The notes under the pieces are model-generated. The model was not told the DNA's origin, made no database searches, and was given only the letters and a program-made list of their open reading frames with translations. DNA of 64,000 nucleotides from NCBI GenBank assembly GCA_051252095.1, contig JBPOFK010000008.1, positions 1 to 64,000 of the forward strand, read 5' to 3'. Positions 8,978 to 16,723 of the stretch are shown piece by piece. The translations under genes and the position numbers were made by a program. The DNA comes from GCA-2401735 sp051252095 (GTDB lineage Bacteria; Pseudomonadota; Gammaproteobacteria; Burkholderiales; Methylophilaceae). The stretch's first letter is position 1. Every line of letters begins with the position of its first letter.

Positions 8978-9300
8978 ATGCCGCTTACGCATACAGCTAT
9001 AAAAGCTTTAAAACCTAAGCAGAATACTTACTCTGTAGCGGATGGTGGCGGTTTAAGTTTATACATAAAGCCTACTGGCGCTAAGTGGTGGCGGTTTCGA
9101 TATCGCTTTAATGGTGTTGCAAAAATGCTTAGTTTAGGCGTCTATCCTGATATTTCTTTACAACAAGTTAGAGAAAGGCGAGATCAAGCAAAAAAGATTT
9201 AGCAGCGGGTTACGATCCTAGTGAAATAAGAAAAAATAAAAAGGCACAAGAGAAAATTGCTGTCAACCGAGACTGCTCTCATAGCGTTTTAACGACTTAA
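8978..9300 (+). pseudogene. P4-family tyrosine integrase, N-terminal remnant with frameshift
   Basis: Translation from ATG 8978 gives the N-terminal arm-binding (DUF4102) domain of P4-type integrases (LTHTAIKALKP, GGGLSLYIKPTGAKWWRFRY, LGVYPDISLQQVRERR). At a six-A run (9190-9195) the frame breaks and reaches TAG at 9200. Adding one base restores the family sequence DLAAGYDPSEIRKNKKAQ, read to a stop at 9298. The core-binding and catalytic domains are absent, so this is a decayed remnant beside tRNA-Leu, marking an old island insertion. Confidence 0.9.
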
Positions 9301-9311
9301 AGCTAATATTA

Positions 9312-10562
9312 TTAGTTTGTAAACAAACTGTTTTGGGCTCGTCTTGTATTGCTGTGAATGTGTTGGCTTAATCTTTCAACCATCGTTCTCTCAGTACCGG
9401 GTGCTGCCATTTCATTTATTTCCCCTGTAGTCTTCTCTAGTGTTGCAAGTAATAGGTTCGAAATTTCTTCAGCTGTTTTCTGCACATATTTTGGTTTAAA
9501 ACCAAGTGACTTAGACATGGTGATAATATGGTCTTTTGTAATCTTTGACGGTATATTTTCATCGCCAATTTTGAATGCAAATTTACGCGACAACCCTGGA
9601 TAAAGTGATGTCGAGATTAGATCATAAAATGGTGTGATTCTGACACCTTCATTTGGTGGAAAGTAGATGGAGATGTTTTTTGCATGACTATCATTATTCC
9701 CCACGTATAGGTTGAAAAATATCCATTGAATAAAGCGCTTCATATCTGCTGCGATTACGCCATTTTCATTTAATAACTCTCTACACCTTAGTAATGTTGG
9801 GCCACCATCAGATTCATATTTGATGGTAGATGGCTTTCCATCTAACTGGCATAAATCCAGTTGGTGTAATCTTTTAATGCTTCCATTTGTGTCTTCTATT
9901 CTGTCATACCTTTTAATCATGCAGGCTTTTGCAGTTGATTGATAGCTTACTTTAGCCACACCAAGAGATACTGCATCTGCTAGTGTCATCACAAAAGTTT
10001 CATTAATTGCAGAAGCCCAAACGCCTTCAATACCTTTAATATCAGGTTTAAGAATATAAGTGGATGGTGAGTTTCCAAGTGGTAGTTGTGGGTCTCCATT
10101 GGCATCAATACAAATGCTGAGTTTTCTTTGAGCACCTGCTAGTGATATTCGAACGCCATCTTCTTCACGAATTTCTTGAATAACGCCTTGTTCTTGGGCA
10201 AACTCATCCGCAACATCTTGCCAAGTAATTGGTTTTGATTGTGATGGTTGAGGTGTTTCACCTTCAGGTAGAATTGTTAAATCACTTGCAGTGTCTCCAC
10301 CAATGACGCTAAGAAGTCCGAAAGTAGTTGTCACTTGATGCATTAGCTTTAATACATCTCGAATAGTGGACTCAGGTAGTAGGTTTTCGAAATAGGACTC
10401 TACCGCCAGTCCTGAATGCACTGCTTCTGATAAAGGTAAGTTGGGAGAAAGTCCCTTATCTTTATAAGATGGGCTGTACACAAACTTTATAGGCTCCTCA
10501 TTGAATAGCGTACCAACAAGTTGGTGATCTCTATAAATATCCAGCTTCTTAGCTTCACTCAT
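9312..10562 (-). CDS. hipA: HipA-family serine/threonine kinase toxin
   Basis: This encodes 416 residues with the HipA layout: N-terminal HipA domain, Gly-rich segment IGGDTASDLTILPEG (87-101), SLAGAQRKL (140-148), ATP-binding lysine in YILKPD (169-174), catalytic NNDSHAKN (289-296) and metal-binding FYDLIS (312-317). Known HipA kinases phosphorylate aminoacyl-tRNA synthetases (E. coli HipA acts on GltX) and arrest growth. The start codon overlaps the end of the upstream hipB-like gene by four bases, indicating translational coupling. No disabling change is visible, so the toxin looks intact. It sits in the island remnant after tRNA-Leu and was probably acquired horizontally. The substrate is unknown. 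Confidence 0.92.
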   Translation of the reverse strand: MSEAKKLDIYRDHQLVGTLFNEEPIKFVYSPSYKDKGLSPNLPLSEAVHSGLAVESYFENLLPESTIRDVLKLMHQVTTTFGLLSVIGGDTASDLTILPEGETPQPSQSKPITWQDVADEFAQEQGVIQEIREEDGVRISLAGAQRKLSICIDANGDPQLPLGNSPSTYILKPDIKGIEGVWASAINETFVMTLADAVSLGVAKVSYQSTAKACMIKRYDRIEDTNGSIKRLHQLDLCQLDGKPSTIKYESDGGPTLLRCRELLNENGVIAADMKRFIQWIFFNLYVGNNDSHAKNISIYFPPNEGVRITPFYDLISTSLYPGLSRKFAFKIGDENIPSKITKDHIITMSKSLGFKPKYVQKTAEEISNLLLATLEKTTGEINEMAAPGTERTMVERLSQHIHSNTRRAQNSLFTN

Positions 10563-10813
10563 TTAGAGGGTGCCTTTTTTTGGATTACCATTTCTAAACC
10601 AAGTGCATCCAATACATCTAGTGTCTTTTGAAGTTGTGTTGTAGTTTTTCCATTCTCTAGTTCAATAATAAAGCGATTGCCTGTATTGGCTAAGCCTGAA
10701 ATATCTATCTGTGTCATTTCTTGAGCACTTCTAAATTCACGAACAAACTCGCCTAAATCATTTGTTGTTCTTATTTTCTGAGAGGGATTCTTGTTGGTTG
10801 GTTTGTTTCCCAT
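10559..10813 (-). CDS. hipB: HipB-like antitoxin, XRE-type helix-turn-helix repressor
   Basis: This encodes an 84-residue protein with one XRE/Cro-type helix-turn-helix (FVREFRSAQEMTQIDISGLANTGNRFIIELENGK), followed by the LxVLDALGLEM motif seen in HipB antitoxins. ATG 10813 is preferred over the adjacent GTG 10816 because AAGGA lies at better spacing from it. The protein should neutralise the overlapping hipA product and repress the operon through the palindromes upstream. A lysine-rich, proline-containing tail follows, similar to the degradable HipB tail. Confidence 0.9.
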   Translation of the reverse strand: MGNKPTNKNPSQKIRTTNDLGEFVREFRSAQEMTQIDISGLANTGNRFIIELENGKTTTQLQKTLDVLDALGLEMVIQKKAPSK

Positions 10814-10828
10814 CACTTCATCCTTATG

Positions 10829-10942
10829 TTACCGAACGGTAATATATTACATTATTTTTATCACATTGCAATAAAAAGTTACCGTTCGGTAACTTTTGTA
10901 GTCTTTTGGTATTCTGTTGCAAGTAATGTTACCGTTCGGTAA
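10829..10942. promoter_or_regulatory. Three palindromic hipBA operators at 50-bp spacing
   Basis: The 14-bp palindrome TTACCGWWCGGTAA occurs at 10829-10842 (centre AA), 10879-10892 (centre TT) and 10929-10942 (centre TT). Start-to-start spacing is exactly 50 bases both times. The sites lie just upstream of hipB, as expected for HipB autoregulation. Binding by HipB is inference. Confidence 0.85.
10844..10871 (-). promoter_or_regulatory. Candidate hipBA promoter between operators 1 and 2
   Basis: On the minus strand TTGCAA (10866-10871) and TAATAT (10844-10849) are separated by 16 bases. The -10 element touches operator 1 and operator 2 lies just upstream, so repressor binding would block RNA polymerase. 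Confidence 0.5.
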
Positions 10943-11187
10943 TTTTAGGCCAGATTTCCAGTAATCGGTACACGTTCGCCAGTAACATGTAATACACGAT
11001 AAAACTTATCCCTCCTTTTTTAATACAAGCTGAATAAAGTACATTGACGAACGCAATTTAGGCACTGAACAGTGCAAGCTAAATAAAGATAACATGCTTT
11101 TTCAGCTTTGTTCTAAGCATTGACTCGCTTCTTATGGTGATAAATTGCTATTTTGAGATATGCATAAACCATTTTATTGAGGGTTAA

Positions 11188-11730
11188 ATGAATAGTAAGA
11201 AGCTTCACTACTATTTGCAGTGTTTTTTATTTAGCGTGCTAGTCGTTACATCATCTGTGGCGGCAGCTGTGACTAAAGAGCATGCTGTAAAGGCTGGGCT
11301 TATTTATAACATCACTAAATTTGTGATTTGGCCAAGTAATGCCTACCACAATGAAAAATTTAATCTATGCATTATCGGTGACGATAATTTCAACGGCGCT
11401 TTAGAAGCTTTGTATGGGAAGTTAGTCGATGGGAAACCCATTGTGCTAAGGCGAGCGCTAAGCAAGAAAAATTTTAAAGAGTGCCAAATTGCATTTATTG
11501 CCAGCGATACCGAACGTAATACAAAGCGTATTTTAAAGGTGTTGAAAAAAATGCCGATTCTGACTGTAAGTGATGGGCAAGACTTTATTAAACATGGCGG
11601 AATGGTGGGCTTAATAAGAGATGGTAGCCGTGTGAGTTTTGAAGTGGATTTCGCTGCAGTAAAGGCTAGCGGACTGCATATGAGCGCGCAATTGTTGAAG
11701 TTAGCTAAGTATGTGAAAGGGTTGAAATGA
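11188..11730 (+). CDS. YfiR-family (DUF4154) periplasmic protein
   Basis: This encodes 180 residues with a signal peptide (to about SVAAA, residue 27) and then a DUF4154 domain: AGLIYNITKFVIWP, FNLCIIGDDNFNGALEAL, CQIAFIAS, ILTVSDGQDFIKHGGMVGLI, VSFEVDF. These match YfiR, the periplasmic repressor that binds the sensor domain of the diguanylate cyclase YfiN (TpbB) in Pseudomonas. It is first in a run with a small membrane protein and a YfiN-like GGDEF-EAL protein, overlapping the next gene by four bases. Control of the downstream cyclase is inferred from that pairing. Confidence 0.88.
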   Translation: MNSKKLHYYLQCFLFSVLVVTSSVAAAVTKEHAVKAGLIYNITKFVIWPSNAYHNEKFNLCIIGDDNFNGALEALYGKLVDGKPIVLRRALSKKNFKECQIAFIASDTERNTKRILKVLKKMPILTVSDGQDFIKHGGMVGLIRDGSRVSFEVDFAAVKASGLHMSAQLLKLAKYVKGLK

Positions 11731-12125
11731 GTATAACATCAGAAAAAAATGAATCTTGGCTAAGTAAATGTAAACGAATATTCATTGAGCAACTATGGCT
11801 CGTTTTTTTACTCGCTCCTCTGCTAATAATTGCATTCTTGATAACAGAACAATATCAACCCGTTAAACAACAAATGATGTATGCAAAAAATAGTAAGGCT
11901 TTATCGATGTCAGTGGAGATAACCTCTGCAGAATTAGCAATGATTGTTGCTAAACCGCTTGGTGAGCTGCTTGCTATAGAGGTATATATGGACTATAAGC
12001 AAGCATCAAAGCCAAACTTTCTGATGGCAAGTAAGGAAGATGGCGGTAATGTGGAAAATGAAGTTTATAATAAAGTAGTGTTAAAAAACGATGGTATGCA
12101 TCTTTATGCCAGAAATTTAAGATAA
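11727..12125 (+). CDS. Small single-pass membrane protein of unknown function
   Basis: The product has 132 residues and its ATG overlaps the stop of the YfiR-like gene, so the two are translationally coupled. After a basic cytoplasmic tail there is one TM helix (about residues 22-42, LWLVFLLAPLLIIAFLI). About 90 periplasmic residues follow with no recognisable motif. It occupies the slot between yfiR- and yfiN-like genes and does not look like YfiB, which is an OmpA-type lipoprotein. It may be a third partner of this signalling set, perhaps a truncated sensor; no function can be assigned. Confidence 0.7.
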   Translation: MSITSEKNESWLSKCKRIFIEQLWLVFLLAPLLIIAFLITEQYQPVKQQMMYAKNSKALSMSVEITSAELAMIVAKPLGELLAIEVYMDYKQASKPNFLMASKEDGGNVENEVYNKVVLKNDGMHLYARNLR

Positions 12126-12169
12126 GCTATGGAAAGTTAACGGTAACCTAATGATTAGGAATGGTATAA

Positions 12170-14593
12170 GTGTTTAACTTTTTGGCTAAATGGTCAATCA
12201 GCAAAAAATTCATGCTGCTGGTCTCAGGAACAGCAGGCCTTGTTGTATTGCTAGCGTTTGTCATTTCTACTGTTAATGATGCAAAAAGTGCAAGTGAGTC
12301 AGCAAAAGAAAGCCTAGTCACCTTAGCAGACGTGATTGCGCATAACATCGCCTCTGCCATTATTTTTGATGACTTGGGGACTGCAAAAGAAACATTACAA
12401 GCAATTCAAGCAGATAGCGCTGTGTTACGCGTTGAAGTATTAAACGCTAATAATGAATTGTTTGTTTCATTTGCTAATTCAAAACATGAAATGAAATACT
12501 GGTTACACGGCACTTCTTTAGTCGATGAAATGTTTATTGAGCGGCCTATCGTTCAAAATAAACAGCGTGTAGGGACGATTCGAGTTTTTGCTGATTATGA
12601 TAATGTCTATCAAGGCGTTATTCTAAGAATTACCACAAACTTGTTGGGCATGGTTATTGCATTTTTACTGGGGTATATGTTTTTACGCTGGATGCTTAAA
12701 CACATGCTTGCCCCTGTCGATTCATTAACTAATGCAATGAGTCAAATTATTGACCATGAACAATATTCACTTCGGGTAGAAAAAACATCAGCAGATGAGC
12801 TAGGTAAATTAACAGATGGCTTTAATTTGATGCTGTCGCAAATTGAGTATCGAGACTCTAAGTTACGTCAAAGTGATCAGGCGCTATCTCAAACGCAAGA
12901 AGCGATTTCATTACATGATGAAAACTTAAGCTATCAGTACGTCAACCCAGCTTTTGAATCTTTATTCGGCTATCAGTCTGAAGAGTTAATTGGTAAGCCA
13001 TTTTATTTGGGTCCGGACAGTCCAGAAGAAGAGTCTGGACCAAGTCACGCTGAAATTTTTGAAATCGTTAAAACGCATGATAGTTTCAGAGGTGAGATTA
13101 AGCTGCTCTCTAAAGATGGGAAGTTATTACCTGTCGCTATTCAAGTGAGTCCAATTAAAGGGCCTGATGCAATAGTGACTGGCTACGTTACTGTAGCTTC
13201 TGATATTTCAGATAAAAAACAAGCTGAAGAGTGGATGTGGAAACAAGCTAACTTTGATTCTGTTACAGGTTTGCCAAATAGGCATATGTTCCATGAAAAG
13301 TTGTCAACGCAAGTTGAGGTATGCAAGCGGGCGGGCAGCTCATTCGCACTTATGTTTCTTGATTTAGATGACTTTAAAGAGGTCAATGACAGTCTTGGTC
13401 ATGATTTTGGCGATATCTTATTAAAGCAAGTCGGAGAGAGGTTAAGAGGTTGCTTGAGAGCAACCGACACGGTTGCTCATGATGGCGCCTTGGCGAGACT
13501 AGGTGGTGATGAATTCACCATTATTTTGAGTCAATTCGATGATATTAGTAACATTGACATGGTCGCGCAACGTATTTTGGCAGAATTGGAAAAACCCTTT
13601 AATTTAGGTCAAGAAGTCGCTAATGTTTCTGCTAGTATTGGTATAACCTTATTTCCTGAAGATGCGAGTGATGTCGAGTCTCTGATTCGTAATGCGGATC
13701 AAACGATGTATAACGCAAAAAATAAAGGCCGTAACACCTATAGCTATTTTACGAAGGCAATGCAGTTGGCGGCTGTAAAGCGACGCGAAATGACACAGGA
13801 TTTACGTGTGGCAATACAAGAAGAGCAGTTTAGAGTTATGTATCAACCGATTATTGATTTGGCGACCAATAAAATATACAAAGCAGAAGCCTTGCTTCGT
13901 TGGGATCACCCGCAGTATGGCGTTGTTAGCCCTGGTGAGTTTATCCCAGTTGCGGAAGATACAGGCTTGATTGTTGATATTGGCAACTGGGTATTTTATA
14001 AGGTAGCCGATCAACTAGCAAAATGGCAAACTTCTATTGATAGTAAGTTCCAAGTTAGTATTAATAAATCACCTGTACAGTTTTACAATAAAGACGACAA
14101 ACATTTAGGCTGGTTTAAACACCTAGAGCACCTTGGTATTCCTGGTTCAAGTCTAGTAGTAGAAATCACAGAAGGGCTTATGTTGGATAAAAATCCTGAA
14201 GTCAGTGAAAAGTTATTGGCTTTTCGTGACCAAGGTATACAAGTGGCAGTTGATGATTTCGGTACAGGCTATTCATCACTTTCTTACCTTAAAAAGTTTG
14301 ATGTTGACTACATAAAGATAGATCAATCATTTGTTCAAAATTTATCTATCTACTCTGAAGATCTTGTGCTTTGTGAAGCGATTATTGTGATGGCACATAA
14401 ACTTGGTTTAAAAGTAATTGCTGAAGGTGTTGAGACAATAGAACAACGTAATTTATTGTTTGCCATAGGTTGTGATTATGGTCAGGGCTACTTGTTTTCT
14501 AAACCCATATCTGAAGTAGATTTGGAGCAGATATGCTTTGAGCAAAACAAGTTAAAAAGGGGCGAAAAGCCTATCTATGAAAAAGTAGTATAA
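12170..14593 (+). CDS. YfiN-like CHASE8-HAMP-PAS-GGDEF-EAL c-di-GMP enzyme
   Basis: This encodes 807 residues from a GTG start preceded by AGGA. Order: TM (about 13-32), periplasmic CHASE8-type domain, TM (about 150-172), HAMP, PAS (about 240-345), GGDEF with intact RLGGDEF, EAL with intact EALLRW, EITE and DDFGTG. Both activities are therefore possible. The usual inhibitory RxxD site is disturbed: RATD is followed by eleven residues instead of five before GGDEF. The EAL asparagine loop reads NKSPVQF instead of the common NVSPVQF. The pairing with YfiR suggests that release from YfiR repression raises c-di-GMP. It is longer than YfiN of Pseudomonas, which lacks PAS and EAL. Confidence 0.92.
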   Translation: MFNFLAKWSISKKFMLLVSGTAGLVVLLAFVISTVNDAKSASESAKESLVTLADVIAHNIASAIIFDDLGTAKETLQAIQADSAVLRVEVLNANNELFVSFANSKHEMKYWLHGTSLVDEMFIERPIVQNKQRVGTIRVFADYDNVYQGVILRITTNLLGMVIAFLLGYMFLRWMLKHMLAPVDSLTNAMSQIIDHEQYSLRVEKTSADELGKLTDGFNLMLSQIEYRDSKLRQSDQALSQTQEAISLHDENLSYQYVNPAFESLFGYQSEELIGKPFYLGPDSPEEESGPSHAEIFEIVKTHDSFRGEIKLLSKDGKLLPVAIQVSPIKGPDAIVTGYVTVASDISDKKQAEEWMWKQANFDSVTGLPNRHMFHEKLSTQVEVCKRAGSSFALMFLDLDDFKEVNDSLGHDFGDILLKQVGERLRGCLRATDTVAHDGALARLGGDEFTIILSQFDDISNIDMVAQRILAELEKPFNLGQEVANVSASIGITLFPEDASDVESLIRNADQTMYNAKNKGRNTYSYFTKAMQLAAVKRREMTQDLRVAIQEEQFRVMYQPIIDLATNKIYKAEALLRWDHPQYGVVSPGEFIPVAEDTGLIVDIGNWVFYKVADQLAKWQTSIDSKFQVSINKSPVQFYNKDDKHLGWFKHLEHLGIPGSSLVVEITEGLMLDKNPEVSEKLLAFRDQGIQVAVDDFGTGYSSLSYLKKFDVDYIKIDQSFVQNLSIYSEDLVLCEAIIVMAHKLGLKVIAEGVETIEQRNLLFAIGCDYGQGYLFSKPISEVDLEQICFEQNKLKRGEKPIYEKVV

Positions 14594-14601
14594 CTTTTCC
14601 T

Positions 14602-15030
14602 ATGAATTACTTTACTCAAATTATCTATGTGAGCCGTGCAACTTTTCCATTATCAAATAATCCTTACAAAGTTGAGCCTCAAGTCAGTGACATCTTACAG
14701 CAGTCTAGAGCGAATAATCGAAATAGACGTTTAGTGGGTGTTTTATGTTTTGGAGAAGGATACTTTCTCCAATGCTTGCAAGGAAAAGAAAACGATATTA
14801 ACGAGCTGGTTGAAGCGCTGAAACAAGACACAAGACATACTGATATTAAGGTACTCAGTAGTACGCTTGTTAACAATAAATCTTTTTCAAAATGGCGCAT
14901 GAAATATGCTGGAGTTGGATCTGACATTCAAGCGATACTCAATCAATATAACCTTAAATCATTCAATCCGTATCAGTTTAGCGAAACTGTACTAAAAGAA
15001 ATCATTCAACACTTATTAGTCTCTGCTTAA
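14602..15030 (+). CDS. BLUF-domain blue-light photoreceptor
   Basis: The product has 142 residues, essentially a lone BLUF domain. The FAD-binding and photochemical residues are visible: Tyr9 (IIYVSRA), Asn38/39 (SRANN), Gln57 (FLQCLQG), and the Trp-x-Met pair in SKWRMKYAG. In this family blue light rearranges the flavin hydrogen bonds and changes a partner protein. The gene starts 8 bases after the GGDEF-EAL gene on the same strand, so it is probably in that operon and may make c-di-GMP turnover light dependent. The ribosome site is weak, which would fit coupling to the upstream gene. Confidence 0.9.
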   Translation: MNYFTQIIYVSRATFPLSNNPYKVEPQVSDILQQSRANNRNRRLVGVLCFGEGYFLQCLQGKENDINELVEALKQDTRHTDIKVLSSTLVNNKSFSKWRMKYAGVGSDIQAILNQYNLKSFNPYQFSETVLKEIIQHLLVSA

Positions 15031-15194
15031 CGCTAATTTCAGTCAGTAAAATTTTCCAAAATATAAAGTTTTTTGCGGCAATTAGTTTATCAACTTATAA
15101 ATGTATGTAGTTTTTAATGTTGATGTTACTAGACATTCATACAAAAGCTTAATAGTATTCACTTAACATAACTGTGTGATAACAAGGCCAAATT

Positions 15195-16229
15195 ATGAAA
15201 AACTTTCGTTTAGTCAAAATAGTATTAGCCATGGCTGCTGTCGCCATTACAGCTTGTAGTTCTGTTACTTCATCGCAAGAAAAAGCTAGTAGCAATGCTG
15301 CTGACTCAACTCAAACTGAAAACTATATGCCTGCTGTGGATACGAGCAAAAATATGAGCCCAGCAGAAGGCTATGCTGAATTAAGAGTACAACCTGTCCC
15401 AGATCCTAATAGAGAGGTTTTTACACCAAGTGCTTTTAGTGTATCAGGCGGTGATTTTCGTATTCACTGTTCAGCAAGTCATATGGCGAATGATGATTTT
15501 ATTGTGTATCCAAATCAAGAAGGTGCTGCTCACCATCATACATTTTTTGGTAATACAGAGGCATATTTTAACGCGACACCAGAAAGTATAAGAAAAACAG
15601 GCAATAGCACCTGTCAGGGCGGTATTGCTAACCGTTCATCTTATTGGTTGCCTAGTTTGATTGACACTACTGATGGCACACCATTGACACCTGATTGGGC
15701 ATTGTTTTATTACAAAGGGGGAGATGTTAAACCGCCTAACGGATTAATGATGATTGCAGGAGATCAGACTGCAACAGAAGATAATCCACAAAATTGGAAT
15801 AGAATTAATTGGCAATGTAACGCTGATACATTAGGTGGCATTGCTTACAAAAGAAGAAAAAATTATATTCCTGATTGTGAGGGTGATTTAACTGCTGTTG
15901 TGCATTTTCCTAGCTGTTGGGATGGTGAAAATCTCGATAGTCCGAATCATAAAGCGCATATGGCGTATGACTCAAATGGCAGATGCCCCGCAACACATCC
16001 AAAAGCATTACCACACATATCAGGTATAATTCACTATAAAGTGAATGGCACAGAAACGCTTCGCATTGCCAGTGATAACTACAAAGGTGGTCGAGGTGGT
16101 CACTCATTACATATGGATTATGTATTTGGGTGGTCGCAGCAGGTGCTTGATACTTGGTGGGATAATTGTAATGTTCCCAATAGAGACTGTCATGCAGACT
16201 TGCTTGGCGATGGCACGTGGTTATTTTAG
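15195..16229 (+). CDS. DUF1996 lipoprotein
   Basis: This encodes 344 residues with a lipoprotein signal ending in ITACSS (lipid cysteine at about 21), a low-complexity Ser/Ala/Thr linker and then a DUF1996 domain. Landmarks are FRIHCSASHM, a His-rich GAAHHHTFFGN, SYWLPSL, FPSCWDG, HKAHMAY, LPHISGIIHY and GHSLHMDY...GW. The domain is found in fungal and bacterial secreted proteins; its biochemical role is not established. Conserved His and Cys clusters suggest a metal- or disulfide-containing fold. A stand-alone gene ahead of tRNA-Arg. Confidence 0.82.
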   Translation: MKNFRLVKIVLAMAAVAITACSSVTSSQEKASSNAADSTQTENYMPAVDTSKNMSPAEGYAELRVQPVPDPNREVFTPSAFSVSGGDFRIHCSASHMANDDFIVYPNQEGAAHHHTFFGNTEAYFNATPESIRKTGNSTCQGGIANRSSYWLPSLIDTTDGTPLTPDWALFYYKGGDVKPPNGLMMIAGDQTATEDNPQNWNRINWQCNADTLGGIAYKRRKNYIPDCEGDLTAVVHFPSCWDGENLDSPNHKAHMAYDSNGRCPATHPKALPHISGIIHYKVNGTETLRIASDNYKGGRGGHSLHMDYVFGWSQQVLDTWWDNCNVPNRDCHADLLGDGTWLF

Positions 16230-16261
16230 CTTTTTATCAATCACCGTATTACAAAATCAAT

Positions 16262-16338
16262 GCCCTCGTAGCTCAGCTGGATAGAGCGTCCCCCTCCTAA
16301 GGGGAAGGTCATGCGTTCGAATCGCGTCGGGGGTACCA
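16262..16338 (+). tRNA. tRNA-Arg (anticodon CCU)
   Basis: A 77-base cloverleaf with encoded CCA: acceptor GCCCTCG / CGGGGGT, D-loop AGCTGGATAGAG, anticodon loop CTCCTAA (anticodon CCT, reads AGG), T-arm GCGTTCGAATCGC. There is no integrase next to it. Confidence 0.96.
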
Positions 16339-16380
16339 TCTGCATATAGACATATTTTTTCTGTATACTCAATTCAAAAA

Positions 16381-16647
16381 ATGACAGACGATAAAAATAA
16401 ACCTTGGTTTCTATACTTGATTGAATGCCAAGACGGTAGCATCTATACCGGAATTACTGTCGATGTAGCAAAGCGATATAGGGCGCATGAAATAGGGAAA
16501 GGTGCTAAATATATGCGAGCACACCCACCAAAACGACTGCTTAAAGTGATTGCGTTTGCTAATCGTTCTGAAGCCTCTAAGGCTGAACATGCCATGAAAA
16601 AACTGTCAGCAGTTGAGAAGCGCGCTATAGTAGTAACAATGGCATAA
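16381..16647 (+). CDS. GIY-YIG domain protein (YhbQ/UPF0213 type)
   Basis: The product has 88 residues and is a single GIY-YIG nuclease-like domain: WFLYLIEC, DGSIYTGITVDVAKRYRAHE, GAKYMRAHPP, EASKAEHAMKKLS. The YTG...R core residues of the family are present. Small stand-alone members such as E. coli YhbQ are implicated in DNA damage processing, with exact function unsettled. It lies between tRNA-Arg and the transglutaminase-like gene. Confidence 0.88.
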   Translation: MTDDKNKPWFLYLIECQDGSIYTGITVDVAKRYRAHEIGKGAKYMRAHPPKRLLKVIAFANRSEASKAEHAMKKLSAVEKRAIVVTMA

Positions 16648-16723
16648 ATTGTGCATCAACATCATTTGGGTGTAAGTAAAATTAATACTTAGCCTATTTA
16701 AATAATGAATTAAAAGGAAGTTA

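Noticed and set aside
10961..10995. Possible fourth hipBA operator (CGGTACACGTTCGCCAGTAAC area)
   Set aside because: It lacks the palindrome and breaks the 50-base phase; at the expected position 10979-10992 only a poor match exists.
16262..16380. Integration site at tRNA-Arg
   Set aside because: No integrase, direct repeat of the tRNA end or composition change lies next to it.
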